Origin: Pseudomonadota bacterium | Lineage (GTDB): Bacteria > Myxococcota_A > Bradymonadia > Bradymonadales > GCA-2716585 | Length of the DNA: 60,526 bases | Direction: 5' to 3' | Assembly: GCA_005804885.1 (NCBI GenBank) | Contig: SYOX01000322.1 | Location: forward strand, 1 to 60,526 | Part shown: positions 9,434-18,447 of the stretch, one piece after another | Layout: each line of letters begins with the position of its first letter | Numbering within the stretch: position 1 is the first letter of the stretch | Notes under the pieces: model-generated | What the model was told of the DNA's origin: nothing | The model's database searches: none | Seen by the model: only the letters and a program-made list of their open reading frames with translations | Translations under genes and position numbers: made by a program

Positions 9434-10342
9434 TCAAGCGCCCTGAGCCTCGCCCCGAGCCGCAGCGAGCCGCTCCACCACGTAATCCACGAAGAGCCTC
9501 ACCCGCGCCGACAGGTGCCTGCCGTGCGGGTAGATCGCCCACACCGCCGCGTCCCAGTTGCACCAGCCCTCAAGCGCCAGCACCAGCTCCCCGCGCTCGA
9601 TCGCCCGACCCACGATGAAGCGCGGCAACATCGCAAAGCCCAACCCCGCCACCGCCGCCACCCTGAGCGCCTCGCCGTTGTTTGACCGCACTCGCCCCGA
9701 CACCTTGACCACCACCTCCTCACCGCCCCTCTCAAAGCGCCATCGATCCCCGACGCGCTCATGCTGGTAGATCAGGCAGTCGTGCCCCTTGAGCTCCTTC
9801 GGGTGCTCAGGGACACCCCGCGCCGCCAGGTAGGCCGGGCTCGCGCACAAGCACCGATCCACCGGCGCGAGCCGCCGCGCGATCAAGCTCGAGTCCGACA
9901 AGGACGCCACCCGGATCGCCATGTCATAACCCTCCTCCACCAGATCGACGTGCCGATCCGTCAAGACCACGTCCACCGACAAACCCCCGTGAAGCGCCAC
10001 GAAGGCCGACACGATCGGCATCAACACCTCCTGCCCGAAGGTCAAGGGCGCCGACAGCCGCAACACGCCCCTCGGCGACGACTGCATGACCGCCACCGAC
10101 GCCGACGCCTCCTCCACGTCCGCCATTATCCTCGACACCCGCCCGAGGTAGACCTCCCCCTCCTGCGTCAAAGACAGCTTGCGCGTGGTCCGCTGCAAGA
10201 GCCTGACCCCAAGCTGCTCCTCAAGCGCCATCACCCGCTTGCTCACATACGAGCGCGACACCCCCAACCCCCTCGCCGCCGCGCTGAAGCCGTCCAACTC
10301 GACCACGCGGGCGAAGATCTCCATGTCGTGCAGCGTCGCCAT
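9434..10342 (-). CDS. LysR-family transcriptional regulator
   Basis: The 302-residue protein has the N-terminal winged helix-turn-helix of LysR proteins (residues 1-60: AAARGLGVSRSYVSKRVMALE then GVRLLQRTTRKLSLT) and a periplasmic-binding-like effector domain (about 90-295) of the CrgA/aaeR type. It is divergent from the pirin-nitroreductase pair with 125 bp between starts, the classical layout for a LysR regulator and its target. Convergent with the aminotransferase gene. Confidence 0.92.
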   Translation of the reverse strand: MATLHDMEIFARVVELDGFSAAARGLGVSRSYVSKRVMALEEQLGVRLLQRTTRKLSLTQEGEVYLGRVSRIMADVEEASASVAVMQSSPRGVLRLSAPLTFGQEVLMPIVSAFVALHGGLSVDVVLTDRHVDLVEEGYDMAIRVASLSDSSLIARRLAPVDRCLCASPAYLAARGVPEHPKELKGHDCLIYQHERVGDRWRFERGGEEVVVKVSGRVRSNNGEALRVAAVAGLGFAMLPRFIVGRAIERGELVLALEGWCNWDAAVWAIYPHGRHLSARVRLFVDYVVERLAAARGEAQGA

Positions 10343-10409
10343 TGCCCCTCACTCCATTGTCGCCAGACAGAAACAATCATGCTCAAAAATGACGCCTTAT
10401 CATCTCTGG

Positions 10410-10429
10410 GTCGACAGTATACATCGAAC
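10410..10429. promoter_or_regulatory. candidate LysR operator in divergent promoter region
   Basis: Inside the 125-bp lysR-pirin spacer lies GTCGACAGTATACATCGAAC, an imperfect dyad (TCGA ... GTATAC ... TCGA) containing a TATACA/TATACT -10-like core on both strands. Position and symmetry suggest the shared operator/promoter; no good -35 element is evident. Confidence 0.35.
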
Positions 10430-10467
10430 ATGGACCGGGCGCGACGCCCCGAAACCAGGGAGACCCC

Positions 10468-11169
10468 ATGATCGACCTCCACCTCGCCGCAGGGCGCGGA
10501 AAGACCGCGATCGGCTGGCTCAACAGCGCGCACACCTTCTCCTTCGGAGACTTCCGCGACCCCGCCCGCATGGGCTTCGGCGCGCTGCGCGTGCTCAACG
10601 ACGACCGGGTGGCGCCCGGCGGCGGCTTCCCCTCCCACCCCCACCGCGACATGGAGATCATCTCCTGGGTCGTCGAGGGCGCTCTGGAGCACCGCGACAG
10701 CCTGGGCACCGGCTCGGTGATCCGACCCGGCGATCTCCAGCGCATGAGCGCTGGCCGCGGGATCGTCCACAGCGAGTTCAACGCCTCCAGGCATGAGCCC
10801 GTCCGCTTCCTCCAGATCTGGATCCCCCCCGACACCCTCGGCCTTGACCCCAGCTACGAACAACGACACTTTGACGAGGCGGAACGCAACGGGCGCTTGC
10901 GCCTGATGGTCTCCCCCGACGGCGCCGACGGATCGGTCACGATCCACCGGGACGTGAAGATCTTCGGCGCCTCGCTCAAGCCAGGGCAGCGCATCGAATA
11001 CGCGCTCAACCCTGGCCGATACGCCTGGATACAGGTGGTGCGCGGCCACCTCTCCCTCGGCGACCTGATCCTGGCCGAAGGCGACGGCGCCGCCATCTAC
11101 GCCGAAGCATCTCTCTCGCTGGGGGGCCTCGATGACGACGCCGAACTGCTCCTCTTCGATGTGCCTTGA
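10468..11169 (+). CDS. pirin family protein
   Basis: The 233-residue bicupin has the pirin metal site: H57 and H59 (FPSHPHRDMEII), H101 and E103 (GIVHSEFNA), and the GFGALRVLNDD and FLQIWIPP motifs. Some pirins have quercetinase activity; the in vivo substrate is unknown. The ATG at 10468 follows AGGGAGACCCC. It is 45 bp upstream of the nitroreductase gene on the same strand and divergent from the LysR gene, so probably LysR-controlled. Confidence 0.93.
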   Translation: MIDLHLAAGRGKTAIGWLNSAHTFSFGDFRDPARMGFGALRVLNDDRVAPGGGFPSHPHRDMEIISWVVEGALEHRDSLGTGSVIRPGDLQRMSAGRGIVHSEFNASRHEPVRFLQIWIPPDTLGLDPSYEQRHFDEAERNGRLRLMVSPDGADGSVTIHRDVKIFGASLKPGQRIEYALNPGRYAWIQVVRGHLSLGDLILAEGDGAAIYAEASLSLGGLDDDAELLLFDVP

Positions 11170-11214
11170 CCTCACTTGAGCCCGAGAAACGCGCTCACGA
11201 CCTGGAGATACGCC

Positions 11215-11802
11215 ATGAAGAAAGACGCCATCACCGATCTCCCCCTGAACGACCTCATCGCCTCGCGCTGGAGCCCGCGGGCCTTTGGCCCCGAGCCCGT
11301 CACCCCCACCCAGGTCCGCACCCTGATGGAGGCGGCCCGCTGGGCCGCGTCGGCCTTCAACGGACAGCCCTGGGCCTTCATCGTGGCCACCAAGGACGAC
11401 CCGGAGGGCTTCGCGACCGCTCTGTCCTGCCTCGTGGAGTTCAACCAGAGCTGGGTGTCGAGCGCCTCGGTGATCATCCTGACCTTCAGCGCACGACACC
11501 CCGCTGGCGGCCGGGCCAACGCCTACGCCGACCACGACCTCGGGCTGGCCGCCTCCCAGCTCGTCCTCCAGGCCACCGCCCTCGGCCTGGCCTCCCACCA
11601 GATGGCCGGCATCGTCGCCGACCGGATCAAGGAGGTCTACGGCGTCCCCGAGGGCTTCGCCCCCATGACCGCCATCGCCATCGGACACCCCGGCGACCCG
11701 GATACGCTGCCCGAGCAGCTGGCCGAGCGAGAGCGCGCCCCCCGCGAGCGCAAGCCCCAGAGCGAGTTCGTCTTCTCCGGCGCCTGGGGCAAGGCCCTCT
11801 GA
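11215..11802 (+). CDS. nitroreductase family oxidoreductase
   Basis: The 195-residue FMN-dependent nitroreductase-like protein has the N-terminal SRWSPRAFGPEPV motif that binds FMN phosphate, ARWAASAFNGQPWAFIV, and the C-terminal LGLASHQMAGI region of the family. ATG 11215 is preceded by GGAG at proper spacing; an upstream in-frame ATG at 11176 lacks one. It likely forms an operon with pirin under the LysR regulator. Confidence 0.9.
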   Translation: MKKDAITDLPLNDLIASRWSPRAFGPEPVTPTQVRTLMEAARWAASAFNGQPWAFIVATKDDPEGFATALSCLVEFNQSWVSSASVIILTFSARHPAGGRANAYADHDLGLAASQLVLQATALGLASHQMAGIVADRIKEVYGVPEGFAPMTAIAIGHPGDPDTLPEQLAERERAPRERKPQSEFVFSGAWGKAL

Positions 11803-12606
11803 ACAGCCGCGCGCAAACGCGAGCGCCCCGCGCCCAAAAGGCCGCCTGATGCTGACGCTGCCCCACTCCAGACGCAGCGCGCCCGTTCAGAACGGCGATC
11901 GACTCAAGGCCGCCCCAGGCTTGCGCCCGGCGCTACGATCGTGCCGACGGCGTCTCATGCCGACGGCGTCTCGTGCCGACGGCGTCTCGCCTCTTCGAGG
12001 CTCACGACGGGGCCTCAACCTCCAGGCATCGTGTCGCTCGGTTCGATGGCCTCAACATCAAGGGCCGCTGATGAGGGATGACACGATGCCTGGAGGTTGA
12101 GGCCCCGTCGTGAGCCTCGAAGAGGCGAGACGCCGTCGGCACGAGACGCCGTCGGCACGAGACGCCGTCGGCACGAGACGCCGTCGGCACGAGACGACGT
12201 CGGCACGAGACGCCGTCGGCACGATCGTAGCGCCGGGCGCGAGCCTGGGGCGAGCGGGCCTCGAAACGCTCTGCGTGCCTGTTCACAGCCTGCTCCACAC
12301 CCCCGCAAACCCTCCGACCCCTCGTAAGCGCGCGCCGCGCCTACAGATCCGCACTGCCGTCGCCAGCCCCCGAGTGTGTCAACGCCGCCCCGGTGGGCAC
12401 CCCAGGCTATGGCGCCCGCGCCTCACCTCGCCGATCCATCGCCCGCGATCTCGACCACCACGGCCTCCATCTCGCCTGTCGCGCTGGCCCGCGCCTTGCT
12501 TCAAGCGATCGGGCAGAGCGCCTGAGCGCCCCCGACGATGGCCCGTCGAAGGGCAGGACATCGAGCGCGATAAAATCGAGGCGACCCCCTTGAACACGGA
12601 GCGGAT
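11803..12606. other. 804-bp non-coding interval dominated by a palindrome
   Basis: Between the nitroreductase and the lipoprotein metalloprotease. It holds the large inverted repeat 11911-12252; open frames across it are produced by the 16-bp repeat units and look non-coding. I see nothing else supportable in 12253-12606. Confidence 0.6.
11911..12252. repeat. long palindrome with 16-bp tandem units in both arms
   Basis: The left arm (11911-12035, 125 bp) and right arm (12080-12252, 173 bp) are inverted copies around a 44-bp centre. Arms start/end with CGCCCCAGGC and its complement. Each contains tandem units of GTGCCGACGGCGTCTC (or complement): three in the left arm (11941-11988) and six in the right arm (12127-12222, one unit variant). 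The 48-bp length difference equals exactly three units. Outside the units I find a single clear mismatch. A 19-bp segment is shared with the element at 136-316. Confidence 0.9.
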
Positions 12607-13812
12607 ATGACCTCAAGACGCGCGGGCGCGATCCGGATCGGGCTGGCGGCGGCGATCCTGGCGCTCGGGGGCTGCGCAGAGCTCCATGAGGAGGCCGAGC
12701 TGCGCGATCTGGAGCAGGCCAGCTCGATCCACTTCAGCGGCGAGCCCGGCGCGGGCGTCGAGTTCTTCAACTACGGCACCCAGAGCAACATGGCCGAGCC
12801 GGGCTCCAGCCCCGTGCTGGCCGACATCGTCAACCACCTGCCCGCCTCCTACGGTCGAACCTACTTCGACAGCGACCCGATCACCTGGGGCCATGAGACC
12901 AGCCACGGCATCCACGCCCACCTGCGCAACAACTTCAACAACACCGGCCAGCGCGCCAACGCCTTCTACCTCTTGAACAACCGGGCCGCGCTCGTCCAGG
13001 AGCCCGACATCCGCAAGTCCACCGTCGCGCCCTTCGTCCCCGCCAGCCTGCGCGGCTCACGCTTTGACCTCTACATCACCGGCAGCGCCGACTGGGACGA
13101 CACCCCGCTCTACGTCTGGGACGAGTGGAACGCCTACATCAACGGCGGCGAGGTCGGCGTCGACATGGTCGAGCGCGGCCTCTGGGATCGCGGCTGGAGG
13201 GACGGGGTCGCCGGGCAGCTCGAGTTCACCGTCTACGCCCTGGCCCTCGCCATGGCCGTGGCCGAGCAGGACCCCGACTACTTCGCCCGCAATGTCGCCT
13301 TCAAGGAGCTCCTGGCCTTCAACACCCGCCGCGCGATGGCCGTCTATCGCAAGGGCGCCCTCATGTCAGACTTCACCTGGGACACCCAGGACCGCTACCT
13401 GCGCGCCTTCGAAGAGTCCCCCGACGCCGAGCCGCTTCGCGCCTTCGCCCGCGACCTCTTCGGCCAGCAATGGGCCGATCACGTCCTCTTCGACGGCCCG
13501 CCTCCCTCCTCCGACCCCGATCCCGAACCCAACCCCGACGCACCCCAACCCGAAGCCGACGAGCCCGACTCGCCCGCTCCAGACCCCGACCCCGGCGCCG
13601 ATCCTGGCCCCGACCCCTCGGCCGGCTGGACCGACGACGGCCTCGGCGGCGGCTGGGCCGACGATCCCAACGCTGGACAGGGCTTCGTCGACACCCCCCC
13701 GCCTGCCTCCCCCACAGGCTGCCAGACCTCGCCAGGGCAGCGCCCCCATCTCCCCCTCTGGCTCGCCCTGCCTGGCCTCGCCCTCCTCGCGGTGACCAGA
13801 AAACGCTTGTAG
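12607..13812 (+). CDS. lipoprotein with HETSH zinc-protease-like motif and C-terminal sorting-type tail
   Basis: The 401-residue exported protein has a lipobox (LALGGC, C23). A HExxH-like motif HETSH at residues 96-100, in ITWGHETSHGIHAH, suggests a zinc metallopeptidase, although I do not recognise the family. After about residue 290 comes a Pro/Asp-rich linker, then GC, a hydrophobic helix (LPLWLALPGLALLAV) and a basic end (TRKRL), resembling MYXO-CTERM-type sorting tails. Having both a lipobox and such a tail is unusual. ATG 12607 is the first in frame; transcription is apparently monocistronic. Confidence 0.7.
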   Translation: MTSRRAGAIRIGLAAAILALGGCAELHEEAELRDLEQASSIHFSGEPGAGVEFFNYGTQSNMAEPGSSPVLADIVNHLPASYGRTYFDSDPITWGHETSHGIHAHLRNNFNNTGQRANAFYLLNNRAALVQEPDIRKSTVAPFVPASLRGSRFDLYITGSADWDDTPLYVWDEWNAYINGGEVGVDMVERGLWDRGWRDGVAGQLEFTVYALALAMAVAEQDPDYFARNVAFKELLAFNTRRAMAVYRKGALMSDFTWDTQDRYLRAFEESPDAEPLRAFARDLFGQQWADHVLFDGPPPSSDPDPEPNPDAPQPEADEPDSPAPDPDPGADPGPDPSAGWTDDGLGGGWADDPNAGQGFVDTPPPASPTGCQTSPGQRPHLPLWLALPGLALLAVTRKRL

Positions 13813-13969
13813 GTACTTACACTTGACGCCACACCCCGCGATCAGCCAGCGACGCGATCAATTTCTTGATCCCCCCCCGATCTGTGCCACACTCGCCCGT
13901 GGAGCACCTACATGCGCGTACAAACCGCGCGGTGCACAGCGGGTCGAGGCTGGTCAGGGAGGGCCGACC

Positions 13970-14239
13970 ATGTCCCCACTGGAAGACGGACAATGGGCGC
14001 CCGAGGCGGGCGAAGGACTGCGCGCCTCGGTGTTGCCACGCACCGACGTCACGGATCGCTACAAGCCGCCAGAGCTGCTGTGGCGCTCGGGCCAGCGCTG
14101 GAGCTGGCTGCCGCCCGCCCCGCAGCGCGACGAACCCACCGAAACCGACCTCCGAGAGCGCGCCCTTCACCTGCGCGCCTTCTTCACCAGCACGCCCACG
14201 ATCCAGCGCTCGATGGCCGCGGCCATGACGACGCCCTGA
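13970..14239 (+). CDS. small hypothetical protein, 89 aa
   Basis: An ATG at 13970 with GGGAGGG six bases upstream opens an 89-residue frame, hydrophilic, with no recognised domain. It ends 78 bp before the next gene on the same strand. The ribosome site favours a real gene, but the high GC content means chance frames are common here. Confidence 0.4.
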   Translation: MSPLEDGQWAPEAGEGLRASVLPRTDVTDRYKPPELLWRSGQRWSWLPPAPQRDEPTETDLRERALHLRAFFTSTPTIQRSMAAAMTTP

Positions 14240-14317
14240 TCCGCGACACCTCGCCCGGCGATCGACGAAGACAGCCCCCAGGCCACGCACCCCCGCTCGC
14301 GCTCGGATGGACACCTC

Positions 14318-15490
14318 ATGATCGATCACATGCTGGACTGGCTCGGCCTCAAGAAGCTGCTGCCCGAGGGGCCCGTGATGAGCCCCTGGGCGCGCACGCT
14401 CGGCTGGCCGGGCGACGAGCCCTCCAGAGCCCTCTACGAGCCAGCCCCCGCGACGAAGCTCCCCATGCCGCCCCTGCCCGTGATGGCCTTCGGCGTCAGC
14501 TACGACCTCGACCTGGTGATCGTCTCGACCCACCCGACCTGGAACATGCACGAGTACGCCATGCTCCGCACCCCCCAGGGCCAGGTCTGGCTCTCCAAGG
14601 ACGCCCGCGAGTCGACCCTCACCCAGACCATCGTGGCCGATATCGACGACATCGACGGCTGGATGCCCGAGATCCCCGTCCAGCGCCTCCGAGGCCCCGT
14701 CGAGGTCCGCGATCGCTCCACGCCCCACCGCCTCGATCTGGACCTGAGCACCGTCAACTTCGACGGAGAGCGGGTCGAGGTCCACTACGAGGGCCCTCCC
14801 CCGAACCGCGCCGAGCGCAAGCGCAACGGCTCGACCATGGGACACTCGCGCGCCGATCTGATGGCCGTCCTTGACCTCTCCCACAAGGCCTTCGCCCGCC
14901 GCGCCTCGATCGCCTACGCCGGACAGGCTCGCCCCATCTCCCGCATCCTCGGCCTCGTGCCCTTCTCCATGGCGCTGGTTCAAACGCAAGGCGGGCTCGT
15001 CACCGGGCGCTTCGATCAAGGCCCGACCGCAGACGGCTTCACCACCACCCACAAGCGCCACGGCGCCCCCGACGCCACCCGGCATTGGGCCGTCGAGCGC
15101 CTGCCAGGGGCCATCGAGGCCACCCAGCGCGACACGCTGCGGACCCTGCGCGCCCGCTTCATCGAACCCTCACCCGACACCCTCGAACTCTCCTCCTTCA
15201 CCGTCCACCAGTGGGATCGCGCAGCGCCCACCTTCCACCTGGCCCTCTCGCCCGCCCTGCCTGACCTGCGCCGACCCTTCGAAGGAGCCGCCATCAGCCG
15301 CTACGTCGTGGACGTCGGCGGCCAGCAGAACCACGCCATCGGCCAGCTCGTCGCGCGATGGACCCCCCAGGGGCCCCAGGTCGCCCTCGAACCCACCTCC
15401 CCCTGGTGGACCGCCGACCGCCCCATGATCAGCCGCATCACCCTCCACGACGACCTCGCCAGCGTCCACATCGAGCGCCACGACCCCTGA
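14318..15490 (+). CDS. hypothetical protein, 390 aa
   Basis: A soluble-looking protein without signal peptide or membrane segment. It is mostly beta-rich, with paired hydrophobic strands (MPVMAFGVSYDLDLVIVST near 50-68; RRASIAYAGQARPISRILG near 190-210). I recognise no family. The codon pattern (third-position GC) supports coding on this strand over the antisense frame. ATG 14318 lacks a clear ribosome site; ATG 14330 is an alternative. Confidence 0.6.
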   Translation: MIDHMLDWLGLKKLLPEGPVMSPWARTLGWPGDEPSRALYEPAPATKLPMPPLPVMAFGVSYDLDLVIVSTHPTWNMHEYAMLRTPQGQVWLSKDARESTLTQTIVADIDDIDGWMPEIPVQRLRGPVEVRDRSTPHRLDLDLSTVNFDGERVEVHYEGPPPNRAERKRNGSTMGHSRADLMAVLDLSHKAFARRASIAYAGQARPISRILGLVPFSMALVQTQGGLVTGRFDQGPTADGFTTTHKRHGAPDATRHWAVERLPGAIEATQRDTLRTLRARFIEPSPDTLELSSFTVHQWDRAAPTFHLALSPALPDLRRPFEGAAISRYVVDVGGQQNHAIGQLVARWTPQGPQVALEPTSPWWTADRPMISRITLHDDLASVHIERHDP

Positions 15491-15568
15491 CGCCCCACGC
15501 CCCACGAGCGACGCCCCACGCTCGGCGAACACCCCACGATCCACGAGCACCCCACGCTCCTCGCACCG

Positions 15569-15854
15569 CCCCACGCTCCTCGCACCGCCCCCGTTGGGGA
15601 CGGGCTCGTCGGGTGGGGCTAGAAGCGCGGGGTGGGCTGCGCCCGATGGGCGCAGGCCAGCGCACGGCCCAGGTCGACACCTGGGGACGTGAAAACCCCA
15701 ATCCACAGGCCCACTTCGACACGCTGGGCCGGCCTTGCGATCCGCTCTCGTCCGCGCGCCGGCCTGCGCCCAACGGGCGCAGCCTCCCCGCGCATCCAAG
15801 CCCCACCCGACGAGCCCGTCCCCCCTTGTGGGGGGCGGTGCGAGGAGCGTGGGG
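15569..15854. repeat. imperfect 90-bp inverted repeat in a 478-bp intergenic region
   Basis: Left arm 15569-15658 and right arm 15761-15854 are inverted copies (for example CTCCTCGCACCGCC against GGCGGTGCGAGGAG, and GGGCTCGTCGGGTGGGGCT against its complement), separated by 102 bp of unique sequence. Left of it CCCCACG motifs recur at irregular spacing (15491-15590), and the symmetry continues weakly to about 15880. The remainder of 15491-15968 shows no gene. Confidence 0.8.
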
Positions 15855-15968
15855 CGATCGGCGAGCGTGGGACGTCGGGCCAGGCGGTTGACTCCTCACC
15901 CTCCCCCCCATAGCCTCAAAGGGCGACCACCGCCGCGCGAACCCTCACCCTCTTGAGCCCACGAGCCT

Positions 15969-18365
15969 GTGTTGAAAACCCTGCCCCCCTTCTTGCTCGT
16001 CGCCCTGCTCACCCTCCTGTCTGCCTGCGACTCCGCCTCCGTCCCCATTGCCAGCATCGCCTCTCCAATCGACGCAGGGGCCCAGGACTCCGAAACCGAC
16101 ACACAAGACGCCAACGACGTAGACATCGAATCGGAAGAAGATGATTCCGAAGACATGGGCCAAGGAGAGGACACCCCCGATGTGATGCTCCCGGCTTGCC
16201 AAGATGACGATCTCGGCCCCTCGTCGCCCCAGCGCCCGCACGCCTTGCCGAGCGCAGATCGACTTGAAGGGCTCGCGGCGTGCGGCGCCGAAACCGACTG
16301 GTTCCAGGCTGACCTGCAAGCCGGAGACACGCTCTCGCTGGCGCTGGAGGTGTTGTCGGAGCCTGGGCTGGCGTTGAGGATCTTCGAGGGCGACCAGGAG
16401 GTCCAGCGGCTCAACCTTGGCCCAGGGCTCCAGGCGACGCGACGCAGGATCGAGGCGACGGGGCCTGTTCTGGTGTCCGTGGCGGCGGCCGATGGAGAGA
16501 GCAGAGTCGCCTACGGGCTCGGCGCGTCGGTGGAGCGCGGCTCGCCGGACGACTGCCTGGAGACGCCCGAGGAGCCCAACGACGCTCCGACGGCGGCCTT
16601 CGAGGCCAGAGCGCCGCTGTCGATCGACGCGGCGATCTGCGACGCGGACGTGGACTGGTACGCCTTCGAGGTGCCCGCCGGAGGGACCTTGACGATCTCG
16701 ATCGACTTTGCCCACGCCCTCGGCGATCTGGACATGAGGCTGTTCACGTCTGGGGATCTCGAGTCGCCGTTGGCGCGCTCGGAGTCGACCTCGGACGCCG
16801 AGAAAATCGCGGCGGGCCCCTTTGATACGGACACGAGGATCTTGCTGGAGGTCTTCGGCTTTCGGGGCGCGACCAACGCCTACCGCTTGTCGGCGCTGCC
16901 CTTCGGGCCGCCGGACTTCACGGCCAGGGTCGAGGGCGCGGTCGAGTTCGAAGATCGCCTCCAGGACGCGTCGGGGTTCACCGGGGCGACTCAGGGGGCG
17001 CCGGGCCGGAGCCTTCGAGTCGAGGTGGTCCGGGTGAGCGATGGGAACCCCGTGGCCTCGGGGATCACCGATCAGCGGGGCGTCTACGGGGTGGACTTCG
17101 GCGCCCATGCCGGGGAGCGCTACCGGGTCAGGGCGCTGGCGCGGGCGGAGGTCGGCGCCTTGAGCGGGCGAGTCCGGGATCGAAGCCCGGCGCGGGCGAT
17201 CTACGCGCTGATCGGCGAGGACTTCGAGCCCGTCGGCGAAGACGTCATCGAGCAGCCGCCGCTCAGGGCGGGCTCCGGGCAGGCCATCGGCGGGGCCATG
17301 AACATCGCGGACACGCTCGGCCAGGGGCTCGGCTTCGTGGCGGGCTTTACGGATCGGGGGATGCCAGCCTTGAGCGTGGACTGGTCGCCCGGCGAGGCCT
17401 TCGCGTGCGGATCGTGCTATGGCGAGAGCCGGCTCAGCCTGGGAGGGGCCCTGGAGGACCCCGACGAGTACGACGACGACATCATCCTTCATGAGTTCGC
17501 CCATTACTTCGTCGATCACCTCAGCCGGGACTCGTCGCCGGGAGGGCCGCATCGGGACATGCGGGTCAGCCCGAGGCTGGCTTACGGCGAGGGGGTGGCG
17601 TACTTCTTTGCGTCCATGGTGCAAGGCGATCCATGGGTGGTGGACACCTTTCTTGAGGACGCGCGGGCTATCGATCTTGAGGCGGTCACGCAGCAGATGG
17701 AGGCGCGCGACGACTTCTTCGGGACCTCGACCGGCGACGCGCAGGGGCTGTTGAGGGAGGAGATCGTCGCGGCGGTGTTGTGGGACGCGCTGGACCCCTT
17801 CGATGAGGCCGAGCCCTTTGATCGGGTGGAGCTTGGCGAGGCGGGGCACATGCACCTCTTGCTGGACGTGTTCGGGGGCGAGATCGCGCCGGAGGATCGA
17901 GGGGCGCCGGGGCTGGACCTGATGGACTGGCTCAACGCGGCCAGCTGCGCATTCCCGCAGGCCATCGCCTCCCTGGCCGAGATCACCGAGGACAGGCGTT
18001 GGCCCTGGGACCCCGAGCAGGACATCGGCTGTCCTCGTCAGAAGGGCTCCCTCCCCTCGCCTGTCTCCCTTGAACGACGCGGCGACTCGATATGGGCGGT
18101 GGCCCGAGGGGCGCTGCCGGGGCTGACATTGCGGGTCATGGAGGATGAAGGCCGGGCGCGGTGGTCGTGGGTGCGGTGCGGCGAGTGGCCGTGCGTGGTA
18201 TCCAAGGGGGCGAAGCGCGATCTCGCGGTGGCCGTGGGAGGTCGAGCGGGCGGGCGCTTCGTCGGCGCCTCCTGGCTCGGGGATGAGGCGCGGCGGCGGC
18301 TGCTCGACGGCGAGGTGAGCGCTTCACCTGCTGGCCCCATCAGGCAATATTACAGCCGGAAGTAG
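15969..18365 (+). CDS. lipoprotein zinc metalloprotease with HEFAH motif
   Basis: The 798-residue secreted lipoprotein has a lipobox (LLSAC, C20), followed by an Asp/Glu-rich linker to about residue 75. Two segments (about 85-190 and 190-310) have the alternating pattern of bacterial pre-peptidase C-terminal-like domains (DWFQADLQAGDTLSLAL; DWYAFEVPAGGTLTISI). A carboxypeptidase-regulatory-like beta domain follows at about 325-395. The catalytic zinc motif HEFAH is at residues 508-512, with a probable third ligand Glu in AYGEGVAYFF, as in gluzincins. The start is GTG 15969. The family is not named with certainty; extracellular or outer-membrane-attached proteolysis is the inference. Confidence 0.78.
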   Translation: MLKTLPPFLLVALLTLLSACDSASVPIASIASPIDAGAQDSETDTQDANDVDIESEEDDSEDMGQGEDTPDVMLPACQDDDLGPSSPQRPHALPSADRLEGLAACGAETDWFQADLQAGDTLSLALEVLSEPGLALRIFEGDQEVQRLNLGPGLQATRRRIEATGPVLVSVAAADGESRVAYGLGASVERGSPDDCLETPEEPNDAPTAAFEARAPLSIDAAICDADVDWYAFEVPAGGTLTISIDFAHALGDLDMRLFTSGDLESPLARSESTSDAEKIAAGPFDTDTRILLEVFGFRGATNAYRLSALPFGPPDFTARVEGAVEFEDRLQDASGFTGATQGAPGRSLRVEVVRVSDGNPVASGITDQRGVYGVDFGAHAGERYRVRALARAEVGALSGRVRDRSPARAIYALIGEDFEPVGEDVIEQPPLRAGSGQAIGGAMNIADTLGQGLGFVAGFTDRGMPALSVDWSPGEAFACGSCYGESRLSLGGALEDPDEYDDDIILHEFAHYFVDHLSRDSSPGGPHRDMRVSPRLAYGEGVAYFFASMVQGDPWVVDTFLEDARAIDLEAVTQQMEARDDFFGTSTGDAQGLLREEIVAAVLWDALDPFDEAEPFDRVELGEAGHMHLLLDVFGGEIAPEDRGAPGLDLMDWLNAASCAFPQAIASLAEITEDRRWPWDPEQDIGCPRQKGSLPSPVSLERRGDSIWAVARGALPGLTLRVMEDEGRARWSWVRCGEWPCVVSKGAKRDLAVAVGGRAGGRFVGASWLGDEARRRLLDGEVSASPAGPIRQYYSRK

Positions 18366-18447
18366 TTGATTCCAACACGCTGTCATCGAGGTTCAACAAG
18401 GCTGAAAGGCCCACGGGCGGCCCGGAGGGGGCGCGCTCGGGCGGGGC

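Noticed and set aside
12127..12222. Tandem 16-bp units considered as a CRISPR array
   Set aside because: The units are contiguous with no spacers, too short, and no cas gene is present.
13817..15085. Long minus-strand frame opposite the 89-aa and 390-aa genes
   Set aside because: Gly/Ala/Val/Asp-rich shadow composition; no motif and no ribosome site.
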